The notes below the pieces were generated by a model. It did not search any database, had not been told where the DNA came from, and saw only the letters and a list, made by a program, of their open reading frames with translations. The translations under genes were made by a program, and so were the position numbers. Positions 9,762-19,933 of a stretch of 45,250 nt of DNA are shown piece after piece. Every line of letters starts with the position of its first letter. Within the stretch, counting starts at the first letter, position 1. Location: the NCBI RefSeq assembly GCF_015762685.1, contig NZ_PEHF01000099.1, positions 1-45,250 on the forward strand. Reading direction: 5' to 3'. This DNA comes from Candidatus Symbiopectobacterium sp. 'North America'. Its GTDB lineage: Bacteria > Pseudomonadota > Gammaproteobacteria > Enterobacterales > Enterobacteriaceae.

Positions 9762-10002
9762 TCAGGCAGCGCGCCAGAAGAAGTGGGAACTGGCCGCCTC
9801 ATCATTAGCAGCCGCCCAGGACGCGGTGCGAGCCGCGCATCTGATCCAGACGCAACTGATTGGGGAAGATGAAGGGCAAGGAAAGATACCGGTCAACCTG
9901 ATCCTGGTACACGCCAAGGATCATTTGATGACGGCGATGCTGTGTCGCGATCTGTCTGAAGAGATTGTGATGCTGCGCCAAGAGTTCGCTGGTGCTGCAT
10001 GA
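9760..10002 (+). pseudogene. PTS lactose/cellobiose-type EIIA, 5'-truncated
   Basis: From about 9,760 the plus strand encodes the C-terminal 80 residues of a ChbA/LacF-type EIIA: QAARQKKWELAASSLAAAQD, then AAHLIQTQLIGEDEGQGKI and LILVHAKDHLMTAMLCRDL. This last block contains the phospho-accepting His in VHAKDHLM. Some 25 N-terminal residues of the usual 105 or so are missing. Upstream the frame stays open into the antisense of EIIC, which has no family resemblance. The gene points away from EIIC and ends 21 bp before the 3' end of cdaR. EIIA relays phosphate from HPr to EIIB, so it was probably the partner of the EIIB and EIIC genes here. Confidence 0.8.
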
Positions 10003-10023
10003 ACAGCATAACGCCAGGTTGCG

Positions 10024-11176
10024 TTAGTCTTGATCCAACTGTGCAGCCACGTAGAGCAGAAAGCGATCCTCAAAATTCGCCAGGTTCAGTCCCGTCAGTT
10101 CAGCAATGCGCCGCAAGCGGTATTCAAGCGTATTTTTGTGAATAAACAGCGCTTTGATTGTCTCACTGGCCTGCTGATTATGGCGAAATCAGGTATGCAA
10201 TGTTTTTCGAAACACCCCGTTGCCGTCATTGGTTTTTAGCCGCTGCAACGGGCTTACCAGCTCTGCCGCTTGCCAGCCATCGCGCAGGCTATCGAGCAGC
10301 ACTGGCAGTTTGATGTCCTCGTAGCAGAAGCAATGCACGTCAGGCATCCGCTGTTTGCCTACACTGATGGTGGTTTTTGCTGTGTGATAAGAGCGCACCA
10401 CGCCCCCTTCATGCGGGAAAAAGTTTCCCAGCGCCAGGCGTACTTTTAGCGGGCTACCCTGCTGTAAACGCTGATAGAGCTGTGTCATGCGACGCTTATG
10501 CTCTTCGGGTTCCCAGCGCTCCGCGTGCAGATAAGCGGGTTTCAACACCACCATTTCGGTAAGTGACACAATCGCTATCAGATCATCTTTACCGGTTTCC
10601 ATCAGCAGAGACTGCAACTGCTGCAATTCGCTCATTGCCGTGCTGACACCGAGCTGGCCGCTGTCCAGTTCCACTACCATAGCGACGCGTGGCAATGTCA
10701 GATCGACGCCCAAACGTTGCGCCCACTCCTGCATGGTGGCAGAGTAGCTGTCGTTACGCACCATACTTAACACCAGCTCTTCACGCAAACGGCTATTTTG
10801 CGCCAACAGTTGCAGCAAATGAACCTGTTCCAGCATCATTTCCGCCGTCATGCACACCAGCTCGCCAAATTGCAGCAGACCATCGGGATCGCCGGTCAGG
10901 CCAATGACGCCGACGATTTGGTTATTTAACCGCAGCGGCAGGTTCAGGCCGGGCCTGACACCATGCAGCGTACATTGACGCATCATCAATCGAAACGACG
11001 CGTTGCTGACTGAGCGCCAATAGCGCCCCATCGTGAATTTCACCAATACGTTCGCGATCGCAGCTGCCAATAATACGACCTCTGGCATCCATGACATTGA
11101 TATTACAGTCAATAATTTTCATGGTGCGTTCAACGATCGAATAAGCTAATTTCGCATCGAAATCATAATCTGTCAT
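10024..11176 (-). pseudogene. cdaR: CdaR sugar-diacid regulator, frameshift plus nonsense
   Basis: CdaR activates glucarate, galactarate and glycerate genes in E. coli. The N-terminal diacid-binding domain (ERTMKIIDCNINVMDARGRI, then DRERIGEIHDGALL) runs to SIDDA, where the frame shifts (about 10,970-10,985, net two bases short). The next frame holds GVRPGLNLPLRL, VGVIGLTGDP, ELVCMTAEMMLEQ and AKTTISVGKQRMP. A TGA at 10189-10191 replaces the Trp of the E. coli motif WFRHN. The following frame (FRHNQQ, KALFIHKNTLEYRLRRIAEL) is the C-terminal PucR-type helix-turn-helix. The total span equals E. coli CdaR (385 residues). It lies directly downstream of the glycerate genes it presumably regulated. 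Confidence 0.9.
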
Positions 11177-11470
11177 TTACTATTCCCCTGGTGCAGCTCA
11201 AAAATATTTCGCCAACTGGAAATACCCCACATGCAAATACGCCACATCAACAACCACTGCATTTTGTAATTTAATAAAGTTATTTATACCAATCCGATTA
11301 TTATAAAGGGAAAGGCGAACAGCTTTATTTCATAACGTGCCTTGTATTTTATTTCTATTTAAAAATAAAGACTTCAACAGCGATAAAAAAATAAATCATG
11401 AATATAGACACAGGAATTTAGCTCGATACATCGCCGCCATAGCCAACAGACGGCGATGACCATCACGCGC

Positions 11471-12878
11471 TTATTCCACGACGCAAATACGACAGGTGTT
11501 GGTACTGCCAATTTTTCCGATGCTGTCACCCTGCGTCAAAATGACGCTGTCACCGGTCGCAATCGCGCCGCGCCCAGTCCTTCGGCACGGCCGTTGAACA
11601 GCAGGGGCGTAACGCCGCGATACAGCGCAACCTGATTCAACGTTTCGGCATGACGCGATAGCGCATAAATCGGCAAACGAGAGCTAATGCGAGACATAAT
11701 GCGGGAGGTACGGCACGACTCCGTCATCGCAATCACGGCTTTAACCCCTTGCAAATGGTTAGCCGCATACATCGCAGACATCGCCGCCATCTCTTCGACA
11801 TTGGTAAACTGCACATCAAGGCGGTGTTTCGAGGTGGTGATGCTGGGGCTGCGCTCAGCCCCGAGGCACACGTTCGCCATCGCCGCTACCGCTTGCGCCG
11901 GATAGCTGCCTGCGGCGGTTTCAGCCGATAGCATTACAGCATCGGTGCCGTCCAGCACCGCATTGGCAACGTCCATCACTTCAGCACGCGTTGGCATCGG
12001 GCTGGAAATCATCGATTCCATCATTTGCGTAGCGGTGATCACCAAGCGGTTCAACTGACGCGAGAGCTGGATCAGACGCTTCTGGACGCCCACCAACGCG
12101 GCATCACCAATTTCTACGCCTAAATCGCCACGCGCTACCATGATGACATCCGCAGCCAGAATCATGTCATCCATGTTTTCTGGCGTGGCAACGGTTTCCG
12201 CGCGCTCCACTTTGGCAACAATGGCCGCCTGACAGCCCGCTTCGCGCGCCAAACGACGCACATAGCGTAAATCGTCTCCAGTGCGTGGAAATGAGACCGC
12301 CAGAAAATCTACCTTCATTCTGGCTGCCAGCAGAATATCTGCCTTGTCTTTTTCCGTCAGCGCTTCGGCGGAAAGCCCGCCACCGAGTTTGTTGACGCCT
12401 TTGTTATTGAAGAGGGTTCCGCCTACGGTGACGGCTGTGATGATTTTTTCGCCGTCAATGCGCACGACACGCAGTTGAATACGTCCATCATCCAGCAGCA
12501 GATATCACCCGGCACCACATCGCGCGGCAGCACCTTATAATCGATGCCAACCTGAGTATTATCGCCCAAGCCTTTTTCCAATAAGGCATCCAGAATAAAG
12601 GTATCTCCGACGTGCAAAAATACTTTACCTTCTTTAAAGGTTGATACCCGAATTTTAGGCCCTTGCAAATCACCCAAAATAGCCACTGACTTACCCAAGC
12701 GTTGGGCAATTGCGCGTACCTGTTCCGCACGAGCAATATGATCGTCTGCCGCACCGTGCGAGAAATTAAAGCGGACTACGTTAGCGCCTGCGCTAATTAT
12801 TTTTTCCAGGTTATTATAACGATCGGTTGCCGGACCGAGGGTAGCAACAATCTTGGTGCGCCGAATAGTTTCAGTCAT
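11471..12878 (-). pseudogene. Pyruvate kinase (PykA type), frameshifted twice
   Basis: Pyruvate kinase converts PEP and ADP to pyruvate and ATP. The sequence resembles E. coli Pyk[41 protein letters not shown], then [32 protein letters not shown] and [12 protein letters not shown]. At 12500-12501 one base is missing after GATATC (minus strand), where the family reads DILLLDDG. Near 11,565-11,576 a second break joins GRAEGLGA to [20 protein letters not shown]. About 15 residues are lost there and the frame changes, at a GGCGCG microhomology. The true end is ICVVE followed by TAA at 11471. It is the third gene of the permease-kinase block and is probably a pathway-specific paralogue. Confidence 0.88.
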
Positions 12879-12908
12879 ATTCTTTCCCTTTTTATTACTG
12901 GCGCTTAA

Positions 12909-14054
12909 TTATGCTGCCGCTTTTTTCAACAGGCGGACAATATTCTCGCACGCACGTTCCATATTAATCGGGCCATCTTTCAGCAGCGCTTCAATATTGT
13001 CTGCACGTGGAATAATGCCGAAAATGGTGTCGATACCTTCACCATAGAGTACTTCAACACCTTCGCCAACGCAGCCAGATACTGCAATAACCGGTACACC
13101 CTGCGCTTTGGCGGTTCTGGCAACGCCGTAAGGGGTCTTACCGAACTTGGTTTGGTAGTCGATACGCCCTTCACCAGTAAAGCAAAAATCCGCACCAACC
13201 AGCTTGTCACTCAGCCCACTGAATTCGACAACAATATCAATACCACGACGCAGTGTGCATTGGGTGAAAGCCATCAGCCCCGCGCCCAGACCGCCCGCCG
13301 CACCGGCACCCGGCACAGTGGCAATATCTTTGCCTAACTGATTGCGGATCACCGCCGCGTAATGCGCCAGATTGTTATCCAACTGTGCGACCATCTCCGG
13401 CGTTGCCCTTTTCTGCGGGCCGAAAATCGCTGATGCACCCTGCTCGCCGCACAATGGGTTGGTAACATCACAGGCCACCTGAATATCCACGTGTGCCAGA
13501 CGGCTATCCAGCCCGAAAAGATCGATGTGGTGCAAACGATCCAGCGCGCCGCCGCCGCGCGGCAGCGTATTGCCCGCTTCATCATAAAAACGCACGCCCA
13601 GCGCTTCTGCCATGCCCGCGCCGCCATCATTGGTTGCGCTGCCACCGATACCCAGAATGATTTTCTTGATGCCTTTGTCCAGGCAGGCGCGGATCAGTTC
13701 ACCGGTGCCGTAGGTGGTGGTCACCAATGGTTTTTTGGTGTCGCGGTTAACAAATTGAATACCGCTGACAGACGCCATTTCAATCACGGCAATCTCACTG
13801 TTGCCCATGATGCCATAGCTGGCCTCAACCGTTTCTCCCAACGGTCCGGTCGCGTTCAACGCATACAGCGTACCTCCGGTGGCATCGATCAGCGATTGGG
13901 TGGTGCCTTCACCGCCATCTGCCATGGGAACGTGCACGAAATTCGCTTCGGGGAATACCTTACGCAACCCTTTTTCCATCGCGTTACACACTTCTTTCGC
14001 CGTCATGCTCTCTTTAAATGAATCGGGCGCTAATACAAACGTTTCTTTTTTCAT
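12909..14054 (-). CDS. Glycerate kinase (GarK/GlxK family)
   Basis: This intact 381-residue cytosolic family-1 glycerate kinase phosphorylates D-glycerate, in enterobacteria to 2-phosphoglycerate. The landmarks are VLAPDSFKESMTAKEV, VPMADGGEGT, GIGGSATNDGGAGMAEALG, ACDVTNPL, the ATP-site region VPGAGAAGGLGAGLMAF, and FTGEGRIDYQT. The ATG at 14054 gives a length equal to E. coli GarK; a TTG five codons upstream is possible but less likely. It begins 17 bp after the permease stop and ends 31 bp before the pyruvate kinase start, so the three form one transcription unit. The product would enter glycolysis through enolase. Confidence 0.92.
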   Translation of the reverse strand: MKKETFVLAPDSFKESMTAKEVCNAMEKGLRKVFPEANFVHVPMADGGEGTTQSLIDATGGTLYALNATGPLGETVEASYGIMGNSEIAVIEMASVSGIQFVNRDTKKPLVTTTYGTGELIRACLDKGIKKIILGIGGSATNDGGAGMAEALGVRFYDEAGNTLPRGGGALDRLHHIDLFGLDSRLAHVDIQVACDVTNPLCGEQGASAIFGPQKRATPEMVAQLDNNLAHYAAVIRNQLGKDIATVPGAGAAGGLGAGLMAFTQCTLRRGIDIVVEFSGLSDKLVGADFCFTGEGRIDYQTKFGKTPYGVARTAKAQGVPVIAVSGCVGEGVEVLYGEGIDTIFGIIPRADNIEALLKDGPINMERACENIVRLLKKAAA

Positions 14055-14070
14055 TGTGGATTGTCTCAAA

Positions 14071-15384
14071 CTAAAGAATAAGGCCGTACAGCACGGTAGC
14101 GACGAGGGTCATGGTGCCGCCGACAATCGCTTCGTAAGGCAGCAAGTCCATACGCTGTCTGATGGTCATGTTCATGCTCTGCACTGTAACGTGGAAATAG
14201 TTGCCCTGCGGCAAGGAGTCGATAACGGTGGCCCCGGTGTGTACCATGACCGCAGAGGCAATCGGCGCAATGCCGATAGTGGCTATGGCGTTACCGAAGG
14301 TACCGGTCGCCAGAATGGTCCCAGTGGAAGTGGAAGCCGTGGCTGCCGCCATCAAAATACCGGAGATTGGTGCCAGGAAGGTGCCGGAAATGCCCATGAC
14401 GTTAATCAGTTGCACCACCTGAGCCGACAGGTTAGATGCGGCAATCAGGCCCGCAATCGCACCCGCACCAATCAGAATCAGTACGGTAGCGGTCATTTTT
14501 TCCAGACCTGAAGCGGTATAGGTAATCACCTTGTGCTTTTGCCCCATGGCAATCAGCCCAACGATACCGGCGATCGGCAGTACATACATCGCATCCAGTT
14601 TGAACGGGGTCAGCGCGCTGATGTGGAAAATAGAACCAATCGGGTTAATCATCAATAAGATAACGGCAACCGCTGGCGCGACGATAGCCTTACCCAGCGT
14701 TGGGTAGGTTTTGTCATTTTTAGCGCTCTGGGTGCCATAAGCAGCGGCTGCTTCTTCACCACTTACCATGATCCCTTTATTTTTCAACATCGAAGCGACA
14801 ACGACAGTAATAATCAAACCGAATACGGCAGGAATAAAATCAGCGATCATTACATCACTTAAATTCAGGTGAAAACCGTTTGCTGCGGCAATGGTATTGG
14901 GGTTCGGCGATACAATATTACCGGCTTTACCGCCGCCGGAAAGCGCCAGTAATAATGCCAGTTTGGAAATCCCCATTTTATTACCCACCGATAACGCAAT
15001 GGGTGCAACAATTAATACTGCAACGGGAATAAATACACCCACTGCGGTAATGATCATGGTGGCCAGCGTCAGCGCTAAAATCGCTTTGCTCTCCCCCATC
15101 TTCCTCACAATGGCCTGAGCGATAGTTTCTGCCGCGCCCGACTCCATCATCACGCCAGCCAGTACACCGGCGGCCAACACGCGGATCACCGTGCCCATCA
15201 CGCTCTGCGTGCCTGATGTCAGCAGCCCGATGATCTGCTCAAGGTTGCCACCGCCAATCACCGCGCCGAGAATGGCACCGAGGAACAAGGAGTACACCGG
15301 ATTAATTTTTTTCAGGATGAACGCAATGGCAATAAAAAGACCAATCAACGCCCCGTACCATGCCAAGGGTTCTATGGTATGCAT
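14071..15384 (-). CDS. GntP-family permease, probable glycerate transporter
   Basis: This intact 437-residue inner-membrane protein has about 12 hydrophobic segments. GntP-family features are the internal G-rich repeat SGGGKAGNIVSPNPNTIAAA, the late segment TASTSTGTILATGTFGNAI and HTGATVIDSLPQGNYFH. The start at 15384 follows AGAGGT at good spacing. It is the first gene of the permease-glycerate kinase-pyruvate kinase unit, so glycerate is the likely substrate; this is inference from its neighbours, since the GntP family also carries gluconate and other hydroxy acids. The 320 bp upstream hold a repeated GTGTTGCA element that could be its operator. All three downstream or regulatory partners except the kinase are broken. 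Confidence 0.88.
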   Translation of the reverse strand: MHTIEPLAWYGALIGLFIAIAFILKKINPVYSLFLGAILGAVIGGGNLEQIIGLLTSGTQSVMGTVIRVLAAGVLAGVMMESGAAETIAQAIVRKMGESKAILALTLATMIITAVGVFIPVAVLIVAPIALSVGNKMGISKLALLLALSGGGKAGNIVSPNPNTIAAANGFHLNLSDVMIADFIPAVFGLIITVVVASMLKNKGIMVSGEEAAAAYGTQSAKNDKTYPTLGKAIVAPAVAVILLMINPIGSIFHISALTPFKLDAMYVLPIAGIVGLIAMGQKHKVITYTASGLEKMTATVLILIGAGAIAGLIAASNLSAQVVQLINVMGISGTFLAPISGILMAAATASTSTGTILATGTFGNAIATIGIAPIASAVMVHTGATVIDSLPQGNYFHVTVQSMNMTIRQRMDLLPYEAIVGGTMTLVATVLYGLIL

Positions 15385-15711
15385 AATGAGACCTCTTATA
15401 TTTTATATATCTTCGACAATAGGGTGCTAATACAAATACATTCCTGGTGGAATCTGCATTATTTAATGTGGTAATAAATCACTCCGTTCTAAATAGCTTT
15501 CTTTGGGAAAAAATTAGAATCGATAAATAATTCCTTATCACATGCTCTTATGAATTGAGAATTATTCTATGACTTGGCAATAAAATAACCTATGTGTTGC
15601 AACACGAAAAAATTGGGAATTTGTATAAATATTTTTGTGTTGCAGAACAAGAAAGCGAGAGGTTTATCACATTGCAGGGAGGAGGGTCGGCTTCAGACTG
15701 ATGACAAAGTC
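15385..15711. other. AT-rich upstream region of the GntP permease gene
   Basis: This stretch holds no gene. It contains AT-rich promoter-like sequence and the two GTGTTGCA elements annotated separately, and then runs into intergenic repeat copy 2. Confidence 0.6.
15594..15648. promoter_or_regulatory. Repeated palindromic element, candidate operator for the glycerate unit
   Basis: GTGTTGCAACAC (15594-15605) is a perfect 12-bp palindrome. GTGTTGCAGAAC (15637-15648) repeats it with two changes, 43 bp away or about four helical turns, and the spacer is AT-rich. They lie about 210-250 bp upstream of the permease start. Spaced near-identical palindromes suggest a dimeric regulator bound on one face of the DNA. 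The regulator (CdaR or another) is unknown. Confidence 0.4.
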
Positions 15712-15808
15712 ACTTTACCTCGTCATCCTCGGCGAAAGCCGGGGATCCCAGCCAGAAGAAACGCGTTTCACCAGCAAGAGATTCCCACCTTGGCGGGAAT
15801 GACGGTGG
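15712..15808 (+). repeat. Intergenic repeat, copy 2 of 3
   Basis: It begins CTCGTCATCCTCGGCGAAAG, continues GCCGGGGATCC and ends ATTCCC-ACCTTGGC-GGGAAT followed by GACGGTGGG. It shares about 80% with copy 3 by eye. It lies between the lysA 3' end and the upstream region of the permease gene. Confidence 0.85.
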
Positions 15809-15843
15809 GAGTAGGGCTGTTTGTCTGCAACCATAAGGAACGG

Positions 15844-17106
15844 TTACAGCACCTCGAGCGCCAGTAATTCTTCGATGGTTTGACGGCGGCGAATCAGGCG
15901 CGCTTCGCCATTTTCAAACAACACTTCCGGCAGAAGTGGGCGGCTGTTGTAGTTAGAGGATATGGAGGCACCGTAAGCCCCGGTATCGTGGAACACCAGA
16001 TAATCGCCAACCTGCACCGCAGGTAACGCCACGGTTTCCACGCCTCCGCCAGCCTGTTGCGTAAACACATCACCGGATTCACACAATGGCCCTGCCACTA
16101 CGGTATCGCGCAACGGTGCGCCAGCAAGAGAACTCTCATCTGCCGGCAACAGCGAAATATGGTGATAGCTGCCGTACATGGCGGGGCGCATCAGATCGTT
16201 AAACCCGGCATCCACCAACACGAAGTGGCGGCTGCCCATGTTTTTGACCGCACTCACCTGCACCACCAACACGCCAGACTCCGCCACCAGAAAACGTCCC
16301 GGTTCGATTTCCAGTGTCACCGGGTGACCAAGGTGTGTCTCAATACGCTAACGCGCTGCGTGCCACAGGCCAAAGTAGTGCTCGGTATCGATCACTGGCT
16401 CGCCCACGCGATAAGGAATAGAAAGCCCGCCGCCAGCGGAAATGGCTTCAACATCCAGACCAAACTCAACCACCTGACACACCATGGCATCACACACCTG
16501 CTCCAGATGGTCGTAGTCCACGCCGGAACCGATATGCATATGGATGCCGACCAGCTTCAGGGAGTAGCGTTGAATTTGCGCCAGCGCCAGCGGTAAATCG
16601 GTATACCAGATACCGTGTTTACTGTTCTCACCGCCGGTGTTGGTTTTCTGGCTATGGCCGTGACCAAATCCCGGATTGACGCGCAGCCACACCGGGTGCC
16701 CCGGCTGAGCTGCCCTCAACTGGGCCAGCATATCCACGGAACCAGCATTAACTGGAATATTCAGTTCCACCACACACGCCAGCGTCGGCATATCCAGCAT
16801 GTCGGCGGTGAACACAATCTCGTGATCTGCCGTACCCGGTACAAACCCGGCCACCAGGGCGCGCTCAATTTCCCCCAACGATACCGAATCCACTTTTACA
16901 CCTTGTGCGCGCATCAGACGCAGAATATGCGTGTTAGAGCAGGCTTTTTGCGCGAAACGGATGGTGTCAAACTGACGGAGTTGTGCAATACGCGCCACGA
17001 TGGTGTGCGCATCATAGGCCCACACCGGGCATCCAAAACGAGCGGGTAATTCGCGCAGACTATGCGCGTTAAGCGCGTGGGTAAGGTCATTCAGATCGTG
17101 CGGCAT
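15844..17106 (-). pseudogene. lysA: Diaminopimelate decarboxylase LysA, single amber codon
   Basis: LysA catalyses the last step of lysine synthesis (PLP-dependent decarboxylation of meso-diaminopimelate). The start at 17106 (MPHDLNDL) has GGAAA just upstream. PLP-Lys54 is in RFAQKACSN. HSQKTNTGGENSKHGIW, SAGGGLSIPY, LEIEPGRFL and the catalytic-Cys motif GPLCESGDVF are all conserved. A TAG at 16348-16350 (codon 253) interrupts LWHAAR/RIETHLGHPV; E. coli has Glu there, so this is a GAG-to-TAG change. The same frame then runs to a normal end (EELLALEVL). The stop removes the substrate-binding C-terminal barrel, so lysine synthesis is probably lost. E. coli has lysR divergent next to lysA; here an ABC operon separates them. 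Confidence 0.95.
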
Positions 17107-17190
17107 AGGGTTTCCGTGCAACAAAAGGGGAGCAATGACCACACGGTAACGGGCTGCAACGATTTAAACAAATATCGATTCTCGCATATT

Positions 17191-17213
17191 CTATTCATCC
17201 ATGATATGGCTTA
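17191..17213 (+). repeat. Short direct repeat flanking the ABC operon, lysA side
   Basis: CTATTCATCCATGATATGGC followed by TTA resembles CTATTCATTTATGATATTGG followed by TTAG at 21407-21430, which lies in the same orientation just before lysR. About 19 of 23 bases agree. The two copies lie on either side of the four-gene ABC operon, and it overlaps nothing coding except that it ends next to the ATPase stop. Confidence 0.5.
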
Positions 17214-17214
17214 A

Positions 17215-18200
17215 CTAAGCCACTTCGCGCAGCGCATCGGTGGTAATATGCACCTCTATCGTGCTTCCTGCACGAAGCAGATCGCCCGGTGCACGATTCA
17301 GTACATCCACAGCCAGCTCTACGCCGTTAACCACGATACGGTACCGCACCACTTTACCTAACAGGCTGTGGTTGAGGATCTTCCCAGCGATGCCCTGTTC
17401 AGGCGTACCCAGCGTGATGGATTCAGGACGATGTGCCACCTGACCGGTGAAGTGTTCTCCCGTCAACTGTTGCGCCTGCGCGGCACTCAGCAGGTTATAG
17501 CTGCCGATAAAGCTGGCGGCAAACAGATTGGCAGGCTGGGTATACAGCGATACCGCATCGCCATCCTGTACGATTTCCCCGTTGTTCATCAGCACGATAC
17601 GATCGGAGAGCGTCAACGCCTCTTCCTGATCGTGGGTAACAAAGATGGCCGTCAGGTTCAGTTCACGCTGAATGCGACGGATTTGTTCACGCAGGTGGCG
17701 ACGAATACGGGCATCCAGCGCGGAAAGCGGCTCGTCCAGTAACAGCAAACGTGGGCGCGTAACCAACGAACGCGCCAGCGCCACGCGCTGACACTGACCG
17801 CCGGAAAGCTGATGTGGGTAACGGTGGGCAAATTCATTCAGCTCCACCAGCACCTCGGCCACCCGCTGGCGAATCTCCCCTGCGCCGAGCTTCTGCATTT
17901 TAACCCAAACGCTACGTTCCCTTCTGCCGTCATGTTGGGGAACAGCGCGTAGTTCTGGAACACCATACCAATGCCGCGCTTTTGCGGAGACACCGGCACG
18001 ATATCCTGCCCCTATAACAGGATCTGTCCGCTGTCCACGGGCGTCAGGCCCGCCAGACAACGCAACAGCGTCGATTTGCCGCAGCCGCTCAGCCCCAGCA
18101 GGGTAACAAACTCCCCTTCTGCCACAGAGAAATCGATATTGTGAAACACCTTGGTCGACCCGTAGTGTTTATTGAGCTGTTTTACATCGAGATAGGGCAT
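17215..18200 (-). pseudogene. ABC importer ATPase (PotA/FbpC type), amber plus frameshift
   Basis: This is the cytoplasmic nucleotide-binding subunit. Walker A is GLSGCGKST, the Q-loop is in [14 protein letters not shown], the signature is LSGGQCQRVALARSL, Walker B is LLLLDEPLSALD and the H-loop is FVTHDQEEA. A C-terminal TOBE-type domain holds HRPESITLG. A TAG at 18012-18014 (codon 63) follows GQILL. The frame then continues ([20 protein letters not shown]) to an A run at 17898-17901 where one base is missing (FGLK to MQKLGAG). The ATG lies one base after the stop of the second permease gene, the normal tight coupling. The substrate is not evident; this ATPase class serves polyamines, ferric ion or phosphonates. 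Confidence 0.9.
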
Positions 18201-18201
18201 A

Positions 18202-18987
18202 TCAGGATTTCTCCCGGTTAAGAATATTGGCCAGCCAGGTCACCAGCAGCACGACGAGGAAATAGGAGATCACCAGCGCACTGGTAAAGTGCCCGCTGTC
18301 ATTACGTTTGTTGTAGAGATACACCTACAACGTTTCAAAGCGGGTGCCTACCAGCTGGTTGGCAAACACAAACTAGCCAATCAGGAAAGAGAACGAGAGC
18401 AACACCGCGATCATCACGCCTTTACGCAGATTAGGCAGCACTACCCACAGCGCCGCCTGCCAGGTACTGGCACCCAGCAAATGCGCCGCATCGAGCAGTT
18501 CTTTGAGGTTAATCGCCTGAATGTTGTTGGAAATGGCACGGTAAATAAAAGGAAGGGCGATAGCAAAGTAGCAGCCAATCAGAATCCAGGGCGTGCCGGT
18601 AATGGCGAGCGGGCCTGAGGAATAGAGCTGCAACAATACAACGGAAGAGACCACCGGCGGCACCGAGAACGGCAGCAGAATCAGCACGTTCATTACCCCG
18701 TCCAAACGCGGAAACCGCCAGGCGATGACAAACATCGCGGGCAACACCAGCAGCAGCGAAAACAGCAGTGCGCCAAAGCAAATCAGCAGTGAGTGGCCCA
18801 GCGCCACCAAAAACCGGCTATCGCCCCACAGCGCAATAAACCACTTCAGCGTCACGCCGTTGGGCAGAATGGTGGCTCCCCACTCTGTCGCCAGCGCATA
18901 GCCCAAGGTGGCGAGCAGCGGTAACAGCAAAATCAGCAGCACCAGTAATACCACCGTCTGATGGTAGCGCCGTTCAAAGGATGACAT
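18202..18987 (-). pseudogene. ABC importer inner-membrane permease 2, two amber codons
   Basis: This is a PotC/FbpB-type transmembrane subunit with about six helices (QTVVLLVLLILLLPLLATLG at the N-terminus) and the EAA loop region LLDAAHLLGASTWQAALWVVL, then LPNLRKGV, which contacts the ATPase. TAG codons occur at 18373-18375 (codon 205, LIG/FVFANQLVG) and 18325-18327 (codon 221, FETL/VYLYNKRNDSG). The first replaces a likely Glu and the second a likely Gln. The frame then continues to a normal TGA at 18202-18204, one base before the ATPase start. The full length would be 261 residues. The last two helices are not made. Confidence 0.88.
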
Positions 18988-19007
18988 GGCAGCCTCCAGT
19001 CAGGGGA

Positions 19008-19849
19008 TTACGGCGCGGCATGGAGATAGCTCCGCCGCAGCAACCACTGGTGAACAACGGTAATCAACGTCATCAGCAGTACCAGCAGCACGGAAAGCGC
19101 GCTGTCAAGATTAGGATCCAGGGTGATATCCCCGGCGACCAGCGCAGCAATGCGTATCGGCACCACGTTGAAGTTACCCGTTGTGAGAGCGTAAATGGTG
19201 GCGTAAGCCCCGAGCGCATTAGCAAGCAGGATAACAAAGGTGCCGAGCAGCGCAGGGGTCAACACCGGAATGCCGATATGCAGCCAGAAGCGCCAGCGCG
19301 GTGCGCCCAGCAACGCCGCCGACTCTTGCCACTCCGTGTGCAGCCCGTCAAATGCAGGATAGAGCAGCAATATCCCCAGAGGGATCTGAAAATAGGTGTA
19401 TATCAAGATCAAACCGTCGCGGGAGTAGATGTTGAACCCGTCGATCACGCCATATTTTTTCAGTAATAAGGTAAAAAAGCCGTTCAGCCCCACCATAATC
19501 ACGAAGGCAAAGTCCAGCGGAACACCCGCAAAGTTACTGGTCATATTGGCAAACGACAACACGAAGCGTTGCAAACGCCCCGTCCCCAGTTGGCGCAACG
19601 AGTAGCCGCCAATCAGGGCGATAATGACGCCGTAGAAGCTGGACCAAAACGAGATATCCAGTGAAAAACGGATCGCCTGAAGGTAAAAAGGAGAAGAAAG
19701 GATATCGGTATAGTTCTCCAACCCCCACGCCTCTTCCGTTTGGCTGTAAAAGCTGTTCACCAGGATCCAGATAAGCGGCGCTATCTGGAACGCAAAAAAG
19801 ACGGCAAAAAACGGCAACAGGATCCCTGCGACCAGCCAGTTTTTTTCAC
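19008..19849 (-). pseudogene. ABC importer inner-membrane permease 1, start shifted in an A7 run
   Basis: This is a PotB/FbpB-type subunit: TM1 at FFAVFFAFQIAPLIWILVNS, FSLDISFWSSFYGVIIALIG, and the EAA loop LHTEWQESAALLGAPRWRFW followed by LHIGIPVLTPALL. The body is open from about 19,817 to the stop at 19,008. A strong ribosome site (GGGAGG) stands before GTG at 19847-19849, which is out of frame with the body. GTG is followed by seven A; an eighth would give GTG-Lys-Lys-Asn-Trp-Leu in frame with the rest. A TTG at 19817 with weak AGGG upstream could start a shortened protein. It ends 21 bp before permease 2 begins. Confidence 0.7.
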
Positions 19850-19933
19850 GCGTTATCCTCCCTCTGCGGCGTGGATCAATACGCCCTGCACGCCCCTAAC
19901 CGTATCCGGACAGGGGGCGCACAGGAACAGGCC

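Noticed and set aside
11400..11470. A terminator after the pyruvate kinase gene (CATCGCCG / CGGCGATG stem).
   Set aside because: It has no T run on the minus strand and a long loop, so it was not called.
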